NCBI RefSeq assembly: GCF_025766255.1
Contig: NW_026516876.1
Span: forward strand, 1 to 43,701
Direction of reading: 5' to 3'
DNA from: Zychaea mexicana
Lineage: Eukaryota > Mucoromycota > Mucoromycetes > Mucorales > Lichtheimiaceae
DNA length: 43,701 nucleotides
A program made the translations under genes and the position numbers. Every line of letters begins with the position of its first letter. Position 1 is the first letter of the stretch. This document shows positions 33,053 through 42,129 of the stretch, one piece after another. The notes under the pieces were generated by a model. The model had not been told where the DNA came from. It saw only the letters and a program-made list of their open reading frames with translations, and did no database searches.

Positions 33053-33784
33053 TTAAACCTTGAGGTTCGATTTTGAAAGGTTCAAGGCTGTGATATCCGC
33101 CTGTGCCATTTCTGCATCATAGCCTGCAGTCATATTCTCTCGAATACCTCGCCATGTTGCGTGCAAGTCTTGGTCAAACAGACTCTCAATGTCATCCAGA
33201 ATCTATTTCAAATCACATGTCATACTTAATACTCCTTCCACTTGGGGCAGCACTAGTACGCAGCAACAGACGTTCGCTCGACCGAAATATCATTACCTCT
33301 TGTTTGCCATCCGCAATAACGTCAATAATGGTTTGTGTACGTTCGCGAAGCAGATATCCTTCTACATCGGTGTCATAAATGGGCTGTCGACGAGCTGGTG
33401 TGGCACCCAAATGAATCGTGCCTAGATCGCGTAACAGGACCTGGGTGTTCACGCGTGCTTTTGATAGAAAGTAATGTCTATAATGGAAAGTTTCACTGTT
33501 AGCAACCAACTCTTTTGTACAGAATTAAAAAGGATTCATGAGCAGTTCCTTTATGTATGTGTAGAAGAAAGAAAAAAGAAAACGTACGCTCGAATGTCTA
33601 CATTGGACTGATCTTCATTTTGCGTGGTTTTCGTAGTGAGATTGTGTGTTTGTGAATCGATCTGATCTAAACCTCGTTCAATTTGTGGTAATTCGTATTG
33701 TTGGATCTTTGTGGTAATCAGTTTTGACTGCTCAAGGATTTGTTTGAGCGATGCTGGTGGGTCGTTTGGTTTTTCGTCTGGCAT
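33053..33784 (-). CDS. Nup93/Nic96 N-terminal-like protein, truncated
   Basis: Exons 33588-33784, 33297-33477 and 33053-33202 give 175 aa. The sequence resembles the N-terminus of fungal Nup93/Nic96: SLKQILEQSKLITTKI, LPQIERGLDQIDSQTHNL, then VDIRAHYFLSKARVNTQVLL and QPIYDTDVEGYLLRE. In the nuclear pore this part of Nic96 holds the Nsp1-Nup57-Nup49 complex. Full-length family members run to about 800 aa because of a large helical Nic96 domain. Here the frame stops at 33053, after NLSKSNLKV, and no continuation is visible before the neighbouring gene. It is therefore a partial duplicate, a stand-alone N-terminal module, or a pseudogene. The splice sites are good, so it may be expressed. Confidence 0.7.
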
Positions 33785-34775
33785 AATGTGAGAAGGAATA
33801 ATGGTAAAAGAAAAAGCGGAAACAGTTTTAGTGCTTGAGCTCTTTTAAACTAGAATGCAGGTCCGCTCATTTTGTTGAGAACTGTTCTGGTATACAGGCA
33901 GCTTATATACACATGCTTCTTTTATTTCTTTAGTTATGATCACTCTTTATTTTCCTAAAGTTTCAGGCTAACCATACCTTCCTCTACTTGACAAAAACAC
34001 AATGCTGCTGCTAAAATAGAGCTGCGGCTCAATCGCTGGTTGACTGTACCACTGCAATGATTGCAGTACACGTAAAGCAGGTCGTGGCATGTAATAATAC
34101 TGCAAGAAGATAACAAGACACAAGTTCAGATGGTCTCTGGGCCAATGTCTTTTTAATATCACAGTGTCACACCTATCATAGATATGTTTGATACTAGATC
34201 TCGTCGCGTACTTGTTTTCATTTATCGCGCAGCTTTACTTTGTGAATACTAGACTTGCTCGACAATGAGCCCTTATTCAAGTACATGTCGCCATCGAACA
34301 TTCTTGTCAAACCCTTTCCCTTTGACTGTAGCTACACGCGAGTTAAAGCAATGCTTATGCTGGTTTTGCAACACATTGTCAACCATGAACTGGTTCGTGT
34401 TCTGTTCTTATAACGATAGAATTGGACACCCATAGCAATTGCGTTGACGATTAAAATATTATGGTAGTAGGATAGTAGGATAAAAGTTTAGAGCACACTA
34501 TTATGCCTACGCCATTCACTAATGATGAACAGTGGCAATAGAAATTTCTTCATGAGGTCAGTATAGTGTACACCATAAGAATATACATATGTAGACAGAC
34601 AATTACATGTAATAATGGCTGTTTTTTTATTCAATACTTTTTTGATTTGCCAAGATGATATTCAAAGAGCTGACCAATGTGATGTTCGTTCATCCGGTGA
34701 GACACATTGTTCGCAGTTCAGCCTGTATCGTCATTGTATTTTCAAAAATGGTGATGGTTGTTGTTGCTGTTGTTG
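33785..34775. other. gene-less spacer
   Basis: AT-rich. A minus-strand frame at 33968-34162 (YYMPRPALRVLQSLQWYSQP) is exon-like in composition but isolated. Nothing else is supported. Confidence 0.45.
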
Positions 34776-35642
34776 CTAGTCCCAGCTGCTGTTGCTGTAG
34801 CCGCATGTCGTAAATACACATGTTGCAGGTGTTGCAGGTTGATGTTTGCGGCAATCGGTAGTACTGTGATTGTTAATGCTACGACAGCGGCTGCAGTACA
34901 TATAGCACGCTTTAATACTCGCCTGTACAGGCGGATAATCCGGTGATGTAGCGTTTGGGAACTGGACTTGATTTGGAAAAATGTCGTCAGCTGGTGTTGT
35001 TGACATCCATGTTTGTTGTCCAGGGATAGGACCTTTGGCAATGACAGTACCACTGCCGTCGTAAATATTCTGATTCGTTTTATGCAGCCAAACATCAATG
35101 ATGCAATTGTCCGGACAAACACCATACCATTTGAGAATCCTCTTCGCTGTCGAGCGGAATTCCGCATCATACTCTTGTACTGATGTCATCAGCTTCATGT
35201 TCGTCAGTGTCAGCAAATTGAAAACACTCGTTGCTTTACAAGTTGTTACTGGATATATCTCTCCGAGCTTATTGTCCATATCACAAAAGATCGGGTTGCG
35301 GATCGCATTCGCTCGAGCAGAATCAGTGGCGAAGAGGACTTCGATGGCCATGTTGGATTTTTTTTGTTGACCCTTGTCATCATGTTGTTGTTGGTCCAAT
35401 TGATGGCTCGTGTGCCACTTGCTTGTGAGCTCTCGTGCGGCTACGATTTTCTTATTTTTGTGATTCTCCTTGATTAGCTCAATTGCTATTTCGGGAAAGG
35501 GAAAGGGAACGGGAAAGGGAAAGAGTAGACCTTCCCCAAAGACATAAATGAGCGTCTTGTCGTTCTGGTTAATACGCCATGGACTGAGCTCTTGATACGA
35601 GCGAATGCCTGGAAGAACAGGGAGGCTATCGGTGTTGCCCAT
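34776..35642 (-). CDS. orphan protein with C-terminal zinc-knuckle-like motif
   Basis: 288 aa, single exon. ATG 35642 is the first start after a TAATATAAAAG box (35703-35713). It begins MGNTDS, which fits the myristoylation pattern M-G-x-x-x-S. A proline-phenylalanine repeat (FPFPVPFPFPE) is encoded by GGGAAA-type hexamers near 35504-35526. The middle has WYGVCPDNCIIDVWLHKTNQ and YDGSGTVIAKG. Near the C-terminus YMYCSRCRSINNHSTTDCRK gives C-x2-C-x5-H-x4-C, one residue longer than the classic CCHC knuckle. The same blocks recur in a damaged copy just upstream on this strand (35876-36570). I recognise no family. A role in nucleic-acid or protein binding is only suggested by the Cys/His motif. 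Confidence 0.7.
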   Translation of the reverse strand: MGNTDSLPVLPGIRSYQELSPWRINQNDKTLIYVFGEGLLFPFPVPFPFPEIAIELIKENHKNKKIVAARELTSKWHTSHQLDQQQHDDKGQQKKSNMAIEVLFATDSARANAIRNPIFCDMDNKLGEIYPVTTCKATSVFNLLTLTNMKLMTSVQEYDAEFRSTAKRILKWYGVCPDNCIIDVWLHKTNQNIYDGSGTVIAKGPIPGQQTWMSTTPADDIFPNQVQFPNATSPDYPPVQASIKACYMYCSRCRSINNHSTTDCRKHQPATPATCVFTTCGYSNSSWD

Positions 35643-35702
35643 ACTTTTGTATGAAATGTAGCGCAGCACTGGATAAAAGGAGAATGTGGAAAGAAAACGA
35701 GT

Positions 35703-35713
35703 TCTTTTATATT
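35703..35713 (-). promoter_or_regulatory. TATA box of the zinc-knuckle orphan
   Basis: TAATATAAAAG on the minus strand, about 60-70 nt before ATG 35642. Confidence 0.55.
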
Positions 35714-35875
35714 AGAATGCTCTATTCATAAACTACATACATCGAACTATTAATCGTTGACCAATACCACTCACACAAAAGTAAGATAAATTAAACAACA
35801 CCTTCGTTCCAGTTTTAAACCAATTACGCAGTGCATTTGCTGCATTTTTTTCAGCATTCTTTCCGCTTAGTCCTA

Positions 35876-36570
35876 ATACTTCATACTGCAAATGTCACAG
35901 TTATCTTCTTTTTCGCTACCATTACTGTCAACAGTACATACAGTATCGGTATTAGTATGATTAGCTTTTTCTTGTTCAACCGCTATACAGTATATGATAT
36001 TGGATGATACTTTGTGTACATCACAGGTGTGTGAGTAAAAATGCACCAAATGAGTCAAGTATATCATACAAGATAAACAAAATTTTGCTAGAACGTAACC
36101 ATCACCAACTTTCCCTGTCTTGAAAATTGCGGTGGGCGCTCGCTGCTGATTATCATGCACCTGCTGTTGTTGATGACGGCACTTAGAGGTATCATGCTCG
36201 TTCAAGGTACGACAACGGCTACAATACATGTAGTACGTCTCAATATTGGTGTCACGGTTGCATAATCCAAGAAAATACTCCTTCCATATTAAACGTGCTG
36301 TTGTAGCCTACGCGTATCGATTGTTAAAGTAAGCGTTTGTGGCTTGATGTTGTTATTGCGAACCAACACAGTTACGCTTCCGTCAAACACACCCAGATCG
36401 CTATTGTGTAGCCAGATATCCACGATGCAATTTTCCTTGTGACGTTCATGTCGCATAGTGAGACATATGTTAGTCTGGGTTGACACGTCTCTTTGAGCTC
36501 GAAGTCGACGACTGTCATCATCCTCTTCTTCCCTCCCTTTGGGTTTTTTCCTTCCATTAAAACGAGCCAA
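35876..36570 (-). pseudogene. degenerate paralogue of the zinc-knuckle orphan
   Basis: One frame from 36570 has ENCIVDIWLHNSDLGVFDGS, closely matching DNCIIDVWLHKTNQNIYDGS in the intact gene, but it stops at about 36289. A second frame then carries YYMYCSRCRTLNEHDTSKCR, matching the C-x2-C-x5-H-x4-C end, and runs on into unrelated sequence to about 35876. A different first part (KKPKGREEEDDDSRRLRAQR) replaces the N-terminal half. The two homologous blocks are out of frame with each other. A short intron could partly bridge them, but I found no clean splice, so I call it a frameshifted relic. Confidence 0.55.
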
Positions 36571-36581
36571 TCAGAATCCAT

Positions 36582-37306
36582 AATGACTGCTATGGAAGCC
36601 GATAGTAATCCCGCAACGGCTTGAAAAGTTCAAAATGCCATGATTTATATCTATAAACTATTGGTTTTCTTGCTCATAGCATATATTTATTGTGAAAGAA
36701 ACCAGATACTACTATCAAATGGCGAGAGCTGTGTGCTTTTCAATGTCAGTTGTAGACATCAGTCTGCAGTTCTTATTAAAGTAGTGTATACAGGCTTTCA
36801 CTGTTCAGGGTATTTAAATGTCATATCGTAACACTCAAACTTAACTCGATCATCAGTCCCTTGTAGTTGGTCTTTTCTACCTATGTATTATTCTCTGATT
36901 TCCATACTTGTAGCTTGTTCTTTAGCCTCGGAAACAGCCAACGATGGCAGACTTGTAGCCGAATAACTTTTCCTCTTCAAGCATTTGTCGGTTTTATCTC
37001 GCAAGGTTGAAAAGGATGTCACTCACAAAAAATTCCTTAATTTCAACGTTTGATGCATTCGCCTCAACAGCGTCTCGACGGTTTCGCTTCCCTTTTCAAA
37101 AGGTTGTTATAGAGCTATACAGCTTCCTCTGGGCAAAATTACAATATATAACGTTAGATTGTTCAAGCGACTGTTGCTCTTGCGTATAATAAGCCGTTCT
37201 TGCTCTTTATATATCGTCAACATGTTAAATATCCCATATATATGTATGTACAAAGCGAGGATATAATTCAACGATAAGCATGGCTACTACTACATCATCC
37301 TAGTGG
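36582..37306. other. gene-less spacer
   Basis: A plus-strand frame at 36640-36831 starts with a hydrophobic, signal-like stretch but has no promoter or family match. The rest is AT-rich without supported features. The end of the YciI gene lies at its right edge. Confidence 0.45.
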
Positions 37307-37964
37307 TTATTTCTTTCCCAATGCTCCAACCGCGCTAAGTAAGTTTGCATTGATAAAAGCAATGAGAAACCAAACTCTCGTAGCATAAACTGAGCATAGA
37401 ATTATACTTACACCTTGAAAGGGAAGATGTCCCAGTCCTCCCAGACCTTGCCTTCGAAGTATGGGTCGGCTTGCAACTTCTTGCGCACTTCCTCCTCACT
37501 CTCAGCTTCCCAAATCATGCAGCTGCCGACCATTTTGCCACTCTACAGTAGAATCATCCAATTTACTGAGGTTAGAGTCATATCCCTCCCATAGTATGCA
37601 TATTCAGCTAAACATCCCTCCTCCTTTGTTCTGACAGACTAGAATTGTGGTAATATGTATATACTACCTCGTGCGTATCCAAAACAGCACCGCCACAAAG
37701 AAGCTGACCCGCGGCAGCTTCTTTGTTGGCTCCTTTTAAATGCAAGTCGCGTATCAACAAGCGACGATTCAATGCTTCAGAATCCTTAAAGTCGCGAATC
37801 AATACCAAGAATTGCTTCGATGCTAAAAAAAACAAAAAAAGGGAACAGCGATATAAATACAGACGCGATTCTTTCCAATCGCCAACAATAATACAAATAT
37901 CAAGTGTACCTGGTGTCGAGGTGGAGAATGCGCGTTTTTGCAACGGACGAATGAGAGAATTCAT
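37307..37964 (-). CDS. YciI-related domain protein (probably mitochondrial)
   Basis: Exons 37910-37964, 37668-37822, 37412-37542 and 37307-37334 give 122 aa. The N-terminus MNSLIRPLQKRAFSTSTPG is Arg/Ser-rich without acids, like a mitochondrial presequence. The body follows the YCII fold: KQFLVLIRDFKDSEALNRRL, then HLKGANKEAAAGQLLCGGAV with the conserved-type His, GKMVGSCMIWEAESEEEVRK, DPYFEGKVWEDWDIFPFKV. Fungal proteins of this type are small and of unknown or lyase-like function. The last exon encodes only nine residues. It is divergent from GNA1, with 433 bp between the start codons, so the two may share regulatory DNA. Confidence 0.87.
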
Positions 37965-38397
37965 AGTAGAGTGTTTTGGAAGGGTGTGAACAAAAAGAAG
38001 AATACGTGGATGGGCTTTTAGTTGCTTATTTAGAGTTATGGTAACTAAATTAGTAACGCTTGGTAACACAAAGGGGAGACTAAAATGGGATGCGAGCCCC
38101 GAAGCCGATGACGAAGACGACGGAAATCTGTCAAGCAAAACTCATGCATGTGGAATTACAAACACAGAAAGAGAGACAGGCGGCGTAGCATGGGCATAAT
38201 CGACCAGCCCCACTCTCCTGTTTTCTTTTACTCCTGGCTCCTGTCGGCTCCGCGGAAACTGCTGCAAAGAAGCACACATATACGCACTCTATACCTACGT
38301 GGCGCATTTCTATTTTCTACACTACAACGCACTTCCTCTCCTTTCTTTCTTTCTTTCTCTTTCATTTACCTATCACTTTTTGTTTTTGCATATCATA

Positions 38398-39310
38398 ATG
38401 ACCAACTCACCATTTCTGACCGAAGGTGACGACCCACAGTTGTTTTCGTCGAAACTGATATCGTCAGAGGTCCAAGAAGCATTACCGGATGGATACACTC
38501 TTCGGCCTCTAAAGCGAGACGACTATAGCAAAGGTGAGTACAAGTATCGAACAGGAAACAGTGCTTGTAAAGCAGCGGTCTGGTGAAAGAATAAATAGTA
38601 AACAAATGTATGATTTGTAGGGTTTTTTGAAGTGCTAGGCCAGCTTTCTGTCACTGGGGAGGTATCGCAACAAGTGTTTGAAGGTATGCAAAGCAACCAA
38701 CTCTCTGCTCGTCTGTGGACACAGAAAAGGGAAAAGAACCAGACACTGTGATACAGCGTATTTTATCAGTGTACCCACGCCGCATCTATCTTCTTTCTAA
38801 ATAAATAGAACGATTTGATCTAATGAAACGGATGGGATGCTACTTTGTTGTATGCGTCGAAGCGGTGGATGAGATAGTCGCTTGTGCCACATTGATCGTG
38901 GAGCACAAGTTTTTGCATGAGTGCGGTCAGGTAAAAAAGAAGGTTTTAGGAGGGAGGCTCACGTATATTGAGAAGGTAACAGACACGAAATGCACATTTT
39001 GTATAGGCCGGACATATTGAAGACGTAGTTGTCTCCGATACACAACGCGGAAAGAAATTGGGAATACGGTAAGCTTGGGGAAGGACTATGATTATATGCT
39101 GTAAGCGTTTTGGCTGATCGCGGGATACTTTATTTCTTTGGGGGGGCTTGGGCGTCACGTAGGCTGATCGATCAACTTAAGCATATGGCGCAAGCACTTG
39201 GATGCTACAAGGTCCTTCTCAACTGCAAAGAGCACAACGTTCCATTCTATGAGAAATGTAGCCTCAGCACCGCTCAGGTCCAAATGACACGTTACTTTGA
39301 TAGAGATTAA
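38398..39310 (+). CDS. GNA1: glucosamine-6-phosphate N-acetyltransferase
   Basis: Exons 38398-38533, 38621-38683, 38809-38930, 39007-39068 and 39163-39310 give 176 aa, normal for GNA1. The enzyme transfers acetyl from acetyl-CoA to glucosamine-6-phosphate, a cytosolic step towards UDP-GlcNAc, chitin and glycans. Seen here: LPDGYTLRPLKRDDYSKG at the start of the GNAT fold, FFEVLGQLSVTGEV, then AGHIEDVVVSDTQRG and KKLGIRLIDQLKHMA, which form the acetyl-CoA binding loop. ALGCYKVLLNCKEHNVPFYE and VQMTRYF complete the family pattern. The start has a CT-rich leader. It converges with the Ca3427-like gene, the stops being 175 bp apart. Confidence 0.95.
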
Positions 39311-39485
39311 GTCCTCCCAGATGGACAAAACGAAACATGCATTATTCTACACATATTACATATATATCCACATACAGTAAAAAGCAAACACCTTCACAAA
39401 CAAGCACCCTACCACAACCTGCATCATTTACCATGAAATAAAGGAGGAAATTTATTTGTATCAAGTCATCAAAGCTTCACGTTCT

Positions 39486-40780
39486 TTACACAAGACTTGC
39501 TACTTGAAGATCCACCAGATTCTCAGGCGCCAGTCCGGGTGCTTCAAGAACACCAGCCTTGATCAGTGTCGACACGGTCACCTGCAGCGCACGGCTCGAG
39601 ACGTGACTATGGTCCATTGAATAGCGCACTGTCTTGAACCAACTCCGGACATCCTCCTCATTATAGTCCAGCGTGTCCATAACCAACCTGACCGAATCGT
39701 TCTCCTTTTGCTCCATAAACAGCAGCGTGGCCTTTTGTATAGCCGTGAGTGCACGTTGCAAATCCTGCACATGGTTTTGGAGAAGATCAACGTGGGCTGC
39801 AAACATGAATGCAGGCCAAGGCGGCGTGATTTGGCCAATTCGCTTGACTTCACCTGAATCGTGGTATGGTTTGGTTGTGAACGTCTCCCACATGAAAAAG
39901 TCAGATGCGTCACTGTTTACGGCGTCGCGCATGGCTTGGAAATTGTTGAGTGCACTGAACGAAAACACCTCGTCGTCCTTGTCATTGGTCAACCAGCCTT
40001 GTTGATCAGCTAGTACATAGGCCATGATATGTGATCCAGAGCCAAAACGTGAAATGGCGACATTCGTCTTGTTGAGCGTGTCAATGGATGTGTGTCGAGA
40101 GTTGGCGCCTGTCGAAATTGCCCAGCCTATAATTCACAACACACCTTTTGATTTTCAGTCCTTTCTCCCCTCTTTTATGCAGAACATCATCACCTACTAC
40201 TAACCACCTACTACTACCGCTACTTACACAAAGGTGCCTCCACATAAGTGCCGACAATCTTGTACCAATCCTGGCCCTTGCTGATACCGGCAACAAGACC
40301 TTCAGTCAATGCAATGGCCAAATCGATTTCCTTATTTTGGAGCTTTTGCGTCATCTAGAAACAAATATGCATGATCCCGTTCAATGTTACTATTGTTTTT
40401 ACAGCAACGCTCGGGCACTCATCAACCTGTCAATTTCCTCCAGCGTATGTATATACCTCACCAGTTCCACCTTTCATAATAAATATAATATATGGGTATC
40501 AGGTAAGAAAAGTGATCTTTGTGTGTGCACTTTATAGAAATTGTGTGTAGAAGTTTACCTGGGCAGCAGACGAGTTCGACCGAAACATCGTTTTCGCCAA
40601 AGAATCCGCGATCGCGTGCAATGTACAACGGAGTCGAGAAATGTTCAGGGACTGGTCGAGAGTTGGGGAAGTCAATATTCACAATAAGTACAAAATCAAA
40701 TTCTGAGCCAGTAAACTGCGGGTCTTTTTCAAACTAGTAAATCACCTACCGTAACCAATGCGAATGGTGGTAGTAGGCAT
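39486..40780 (-). CDS. Ca3427-like periplasmic-binding-fold protein
   Basis: Exons 40750-40780, 40559-40651, 40457-40470, 40228-40354 and 39486-40126 give 301 aa. The sequence follows the fungal type-2 periplasmic-binding family named after Candida Ca3427, relatives of bacterial substrate-binding and NMT1/THI5-like proteins. Blocks are VPEHFSTPLYIARDRGFF, ELVCCPGGGTGE, IDLAIALTEGLVAG, DWYKIVGTYVEAPLCWAIST, SRFGSGSHIMAYVLADQQGW, DFFMWETFTTKPYHDSGEV and RIGQITPPWPAFM. No signal peptide is visible, so it is probably cytosolic. The ligand is unknown. The third exon is only 14 nt and supplies the conserved Gly-Gly-Thr-Gly loop. The first exon is 31 nt. Confidence 0.88.
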
Positions 40781-41236
40781 GTTTAGAAGTCTTGAAAGAA
40801 GGAAAGAGAGAGAGAGAGAGCTTATGGCGCTGGCAGAATGAAGGAAGCGGGGTTTTCTATCATGCAAATCCCAACACATGATTTCGATACACGAGGCCTT
40901 GATACTGTAAGTTATGTAATCATTACTATGGCTACGCATCTTCGTCATCACTATGTAATCTGAAATGTATCATAGTTAGATCATGCATGACTATTGATGA
41001 TGATGCGTGTTATATAATGCCTTCTATTGATCAGAATATACATTCTGATTCCGGGTTAAAGTTTACGCGACATAGTAATGATCGAGTAACGCGTACTCGG
41101 TACCCTGGAACTGGAAATAAAATATACTCGTTCAGGCAGATCACAAAAAACGACAGCCGTAGCTGACGAACAAGCAAATGAACGCGGATAAATCTCCCTT
41201 GCAAAGGCATAAAAGCCCAAGAGGCTCACCGCTTCT
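40781..41236. other. gene-less spacer
   Basis: The leader of the Ca3427-like gene, with a (GA)n near 40803-40820, and AT-rich DNA. A minus-strand frame from 41346 to 41056 overlaps the intron and terminal exon of the fragment called next and is not supported. Confidence 0.45.
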
Positions 41237-41536
41237 TTAAGTCTTCTGGTAAGGGAAATTGAGCATAGTGTTTTGGTACCAAGCGAATTCTCACGAATGG
41301 AAGACGTCCCGTTGTTGTCACCACCTACTCCTTTTTTGTGAATCACTTACCAGCTCTTGCAGCTGTGAGCGTTTGTCGGTAGGCGTCGTAGATTCTGGAC
41401 ATCTGTTTTGTTCTACAGAAGTTTTTGAAGCTACGTTGTTGTTCCTGATAACGGTAATGTCGTTGTCGCCGTTAACATCTTGGGATGGAAGCCAGCTTGT
41501 AAAGCAATTGTAACCAAAAGTCTTGCAACCACAAGT
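41237..41536 (-). pseudogene. 3' gene fragment next to the Helitron end
   Basis: The minus-strand frame 41351-41536 encodes 62 residues beginning TCGCKTFGYNCFTSWLPSQD, then a Ser/Thr/Asn-rich part ending DKRSQLQEL. A consensus donor (GTAAGT at 41350) and an acceptor before 41245 would add KT and a stop at 41237-41239. Upstream the frame closes at once in an AAT/TAA run that borders the Helitron's GC-rich hairpins. This looks like the tail of a gene cut by the Helitron insertion, but it is short and has no recognised family. Confidence 0.33.
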
Positions 41537-41599
41537 TTATTATTATTATTTTTACTATTATTATTATAATCAACATCCACCTGCCTCGCTTCGCTCGGC

Positions 41600-41634
41600 T
41601 GAATGAGCCCCTTCGCTGCGCTCCGGGTCATTCA
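41600..41634. repeat. inverted repeat in Helitron end
   Basis: TGAATGAGCCC (41600-41610) pairs with GGGTCATTCA (41625-41634) with a one-base bulge. The loop contains CTTCGCTGCGCTCC, related to the CTTCGC words in neighbouring hairpins. Confidence 0.75.
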
Positions 41635-41650
41635 ACGGATTGGATGTTTC

Positions 41651-41667
41651 CTGGGGGTTTCCCCCAG
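41651..41667. repeat. perfect hairpin in Helitron end
   Basis: CTGGGGG, loop TTT, CCCCCAG: a 7-bp perfect stem. It is followed at 41679-41692 by a second stem, GGGGGG-TT-CCCCCC. Confidence 0.85.
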
Positions 41668-41718
41668 ACCCCCAAGGTGGGGGGTTCCCCCCACACCCCC
41701 CCTTCTAAACCCGAAACT

Positions 41719-41733
41719 GCTCGCTTCGCGAGC
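41719..41733. repeat. perfect hairpin in Helitron end
   Basis: GCTCGC, loop TTC, GCGAGC: a 6-bp perfect stem. A related GCGAAGCGAG word also occurs at 41584-41596 (minus strand). Confidence 0.85.
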
Positions 41734-42129
41734 TTATTGATTGCTATGTCTACATATAACCCTAAACGTTATCATTATTGCTATGACACGAAACCCTACT
41801 ACAGATTGGTTTGCCAAATTCAAAAGGGACATAGAGAGTTTTGACCGCTCTTTTGCTGCTATCGACAGCTCTTACAGTAATTTGCAAGTTCATCAATACA
41901 CTCGCTTTCATTAGTTATCGTAGTAGATTACTGCTGCTTGTCGTAATTAGCTGAAAGACGACAGCAGGACTGAGTTGACACTCGCGTAGTTCTATATCAT
42001 ATTTTTCGCATCAGATCTACTTACCAAAAAAAACAGTGAAAAGGTACGAATATTCTATTGTACGTAAAATGGTGATCAGTTAAAATAGGATAATTATAGC
42101 AAAAAAAAGAAAAAGAGCAAAAATAAGAG

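Noticed and set aside
16796..34521. 12-mer CGCCATTCACTA shared by 16796-16807 and 34510-34521
   Set aside because: In 43 kb on both strands, shared 12-mers are expected by chance many times, and the flanks do not match.
35643..35669. Upstream extension of the zinc-knuckle orphan by nine residues
   Set aside because: The extension starts at a non-ATG codon. ATG 35642 is the first one after the TATA box.
36640..36831. Plus-strand frame with a signal-peptide-like start
   Set aside because: AT-rich DNA easily produces hydrophobic runs. No promoter, splice site or conserved feature supports it.
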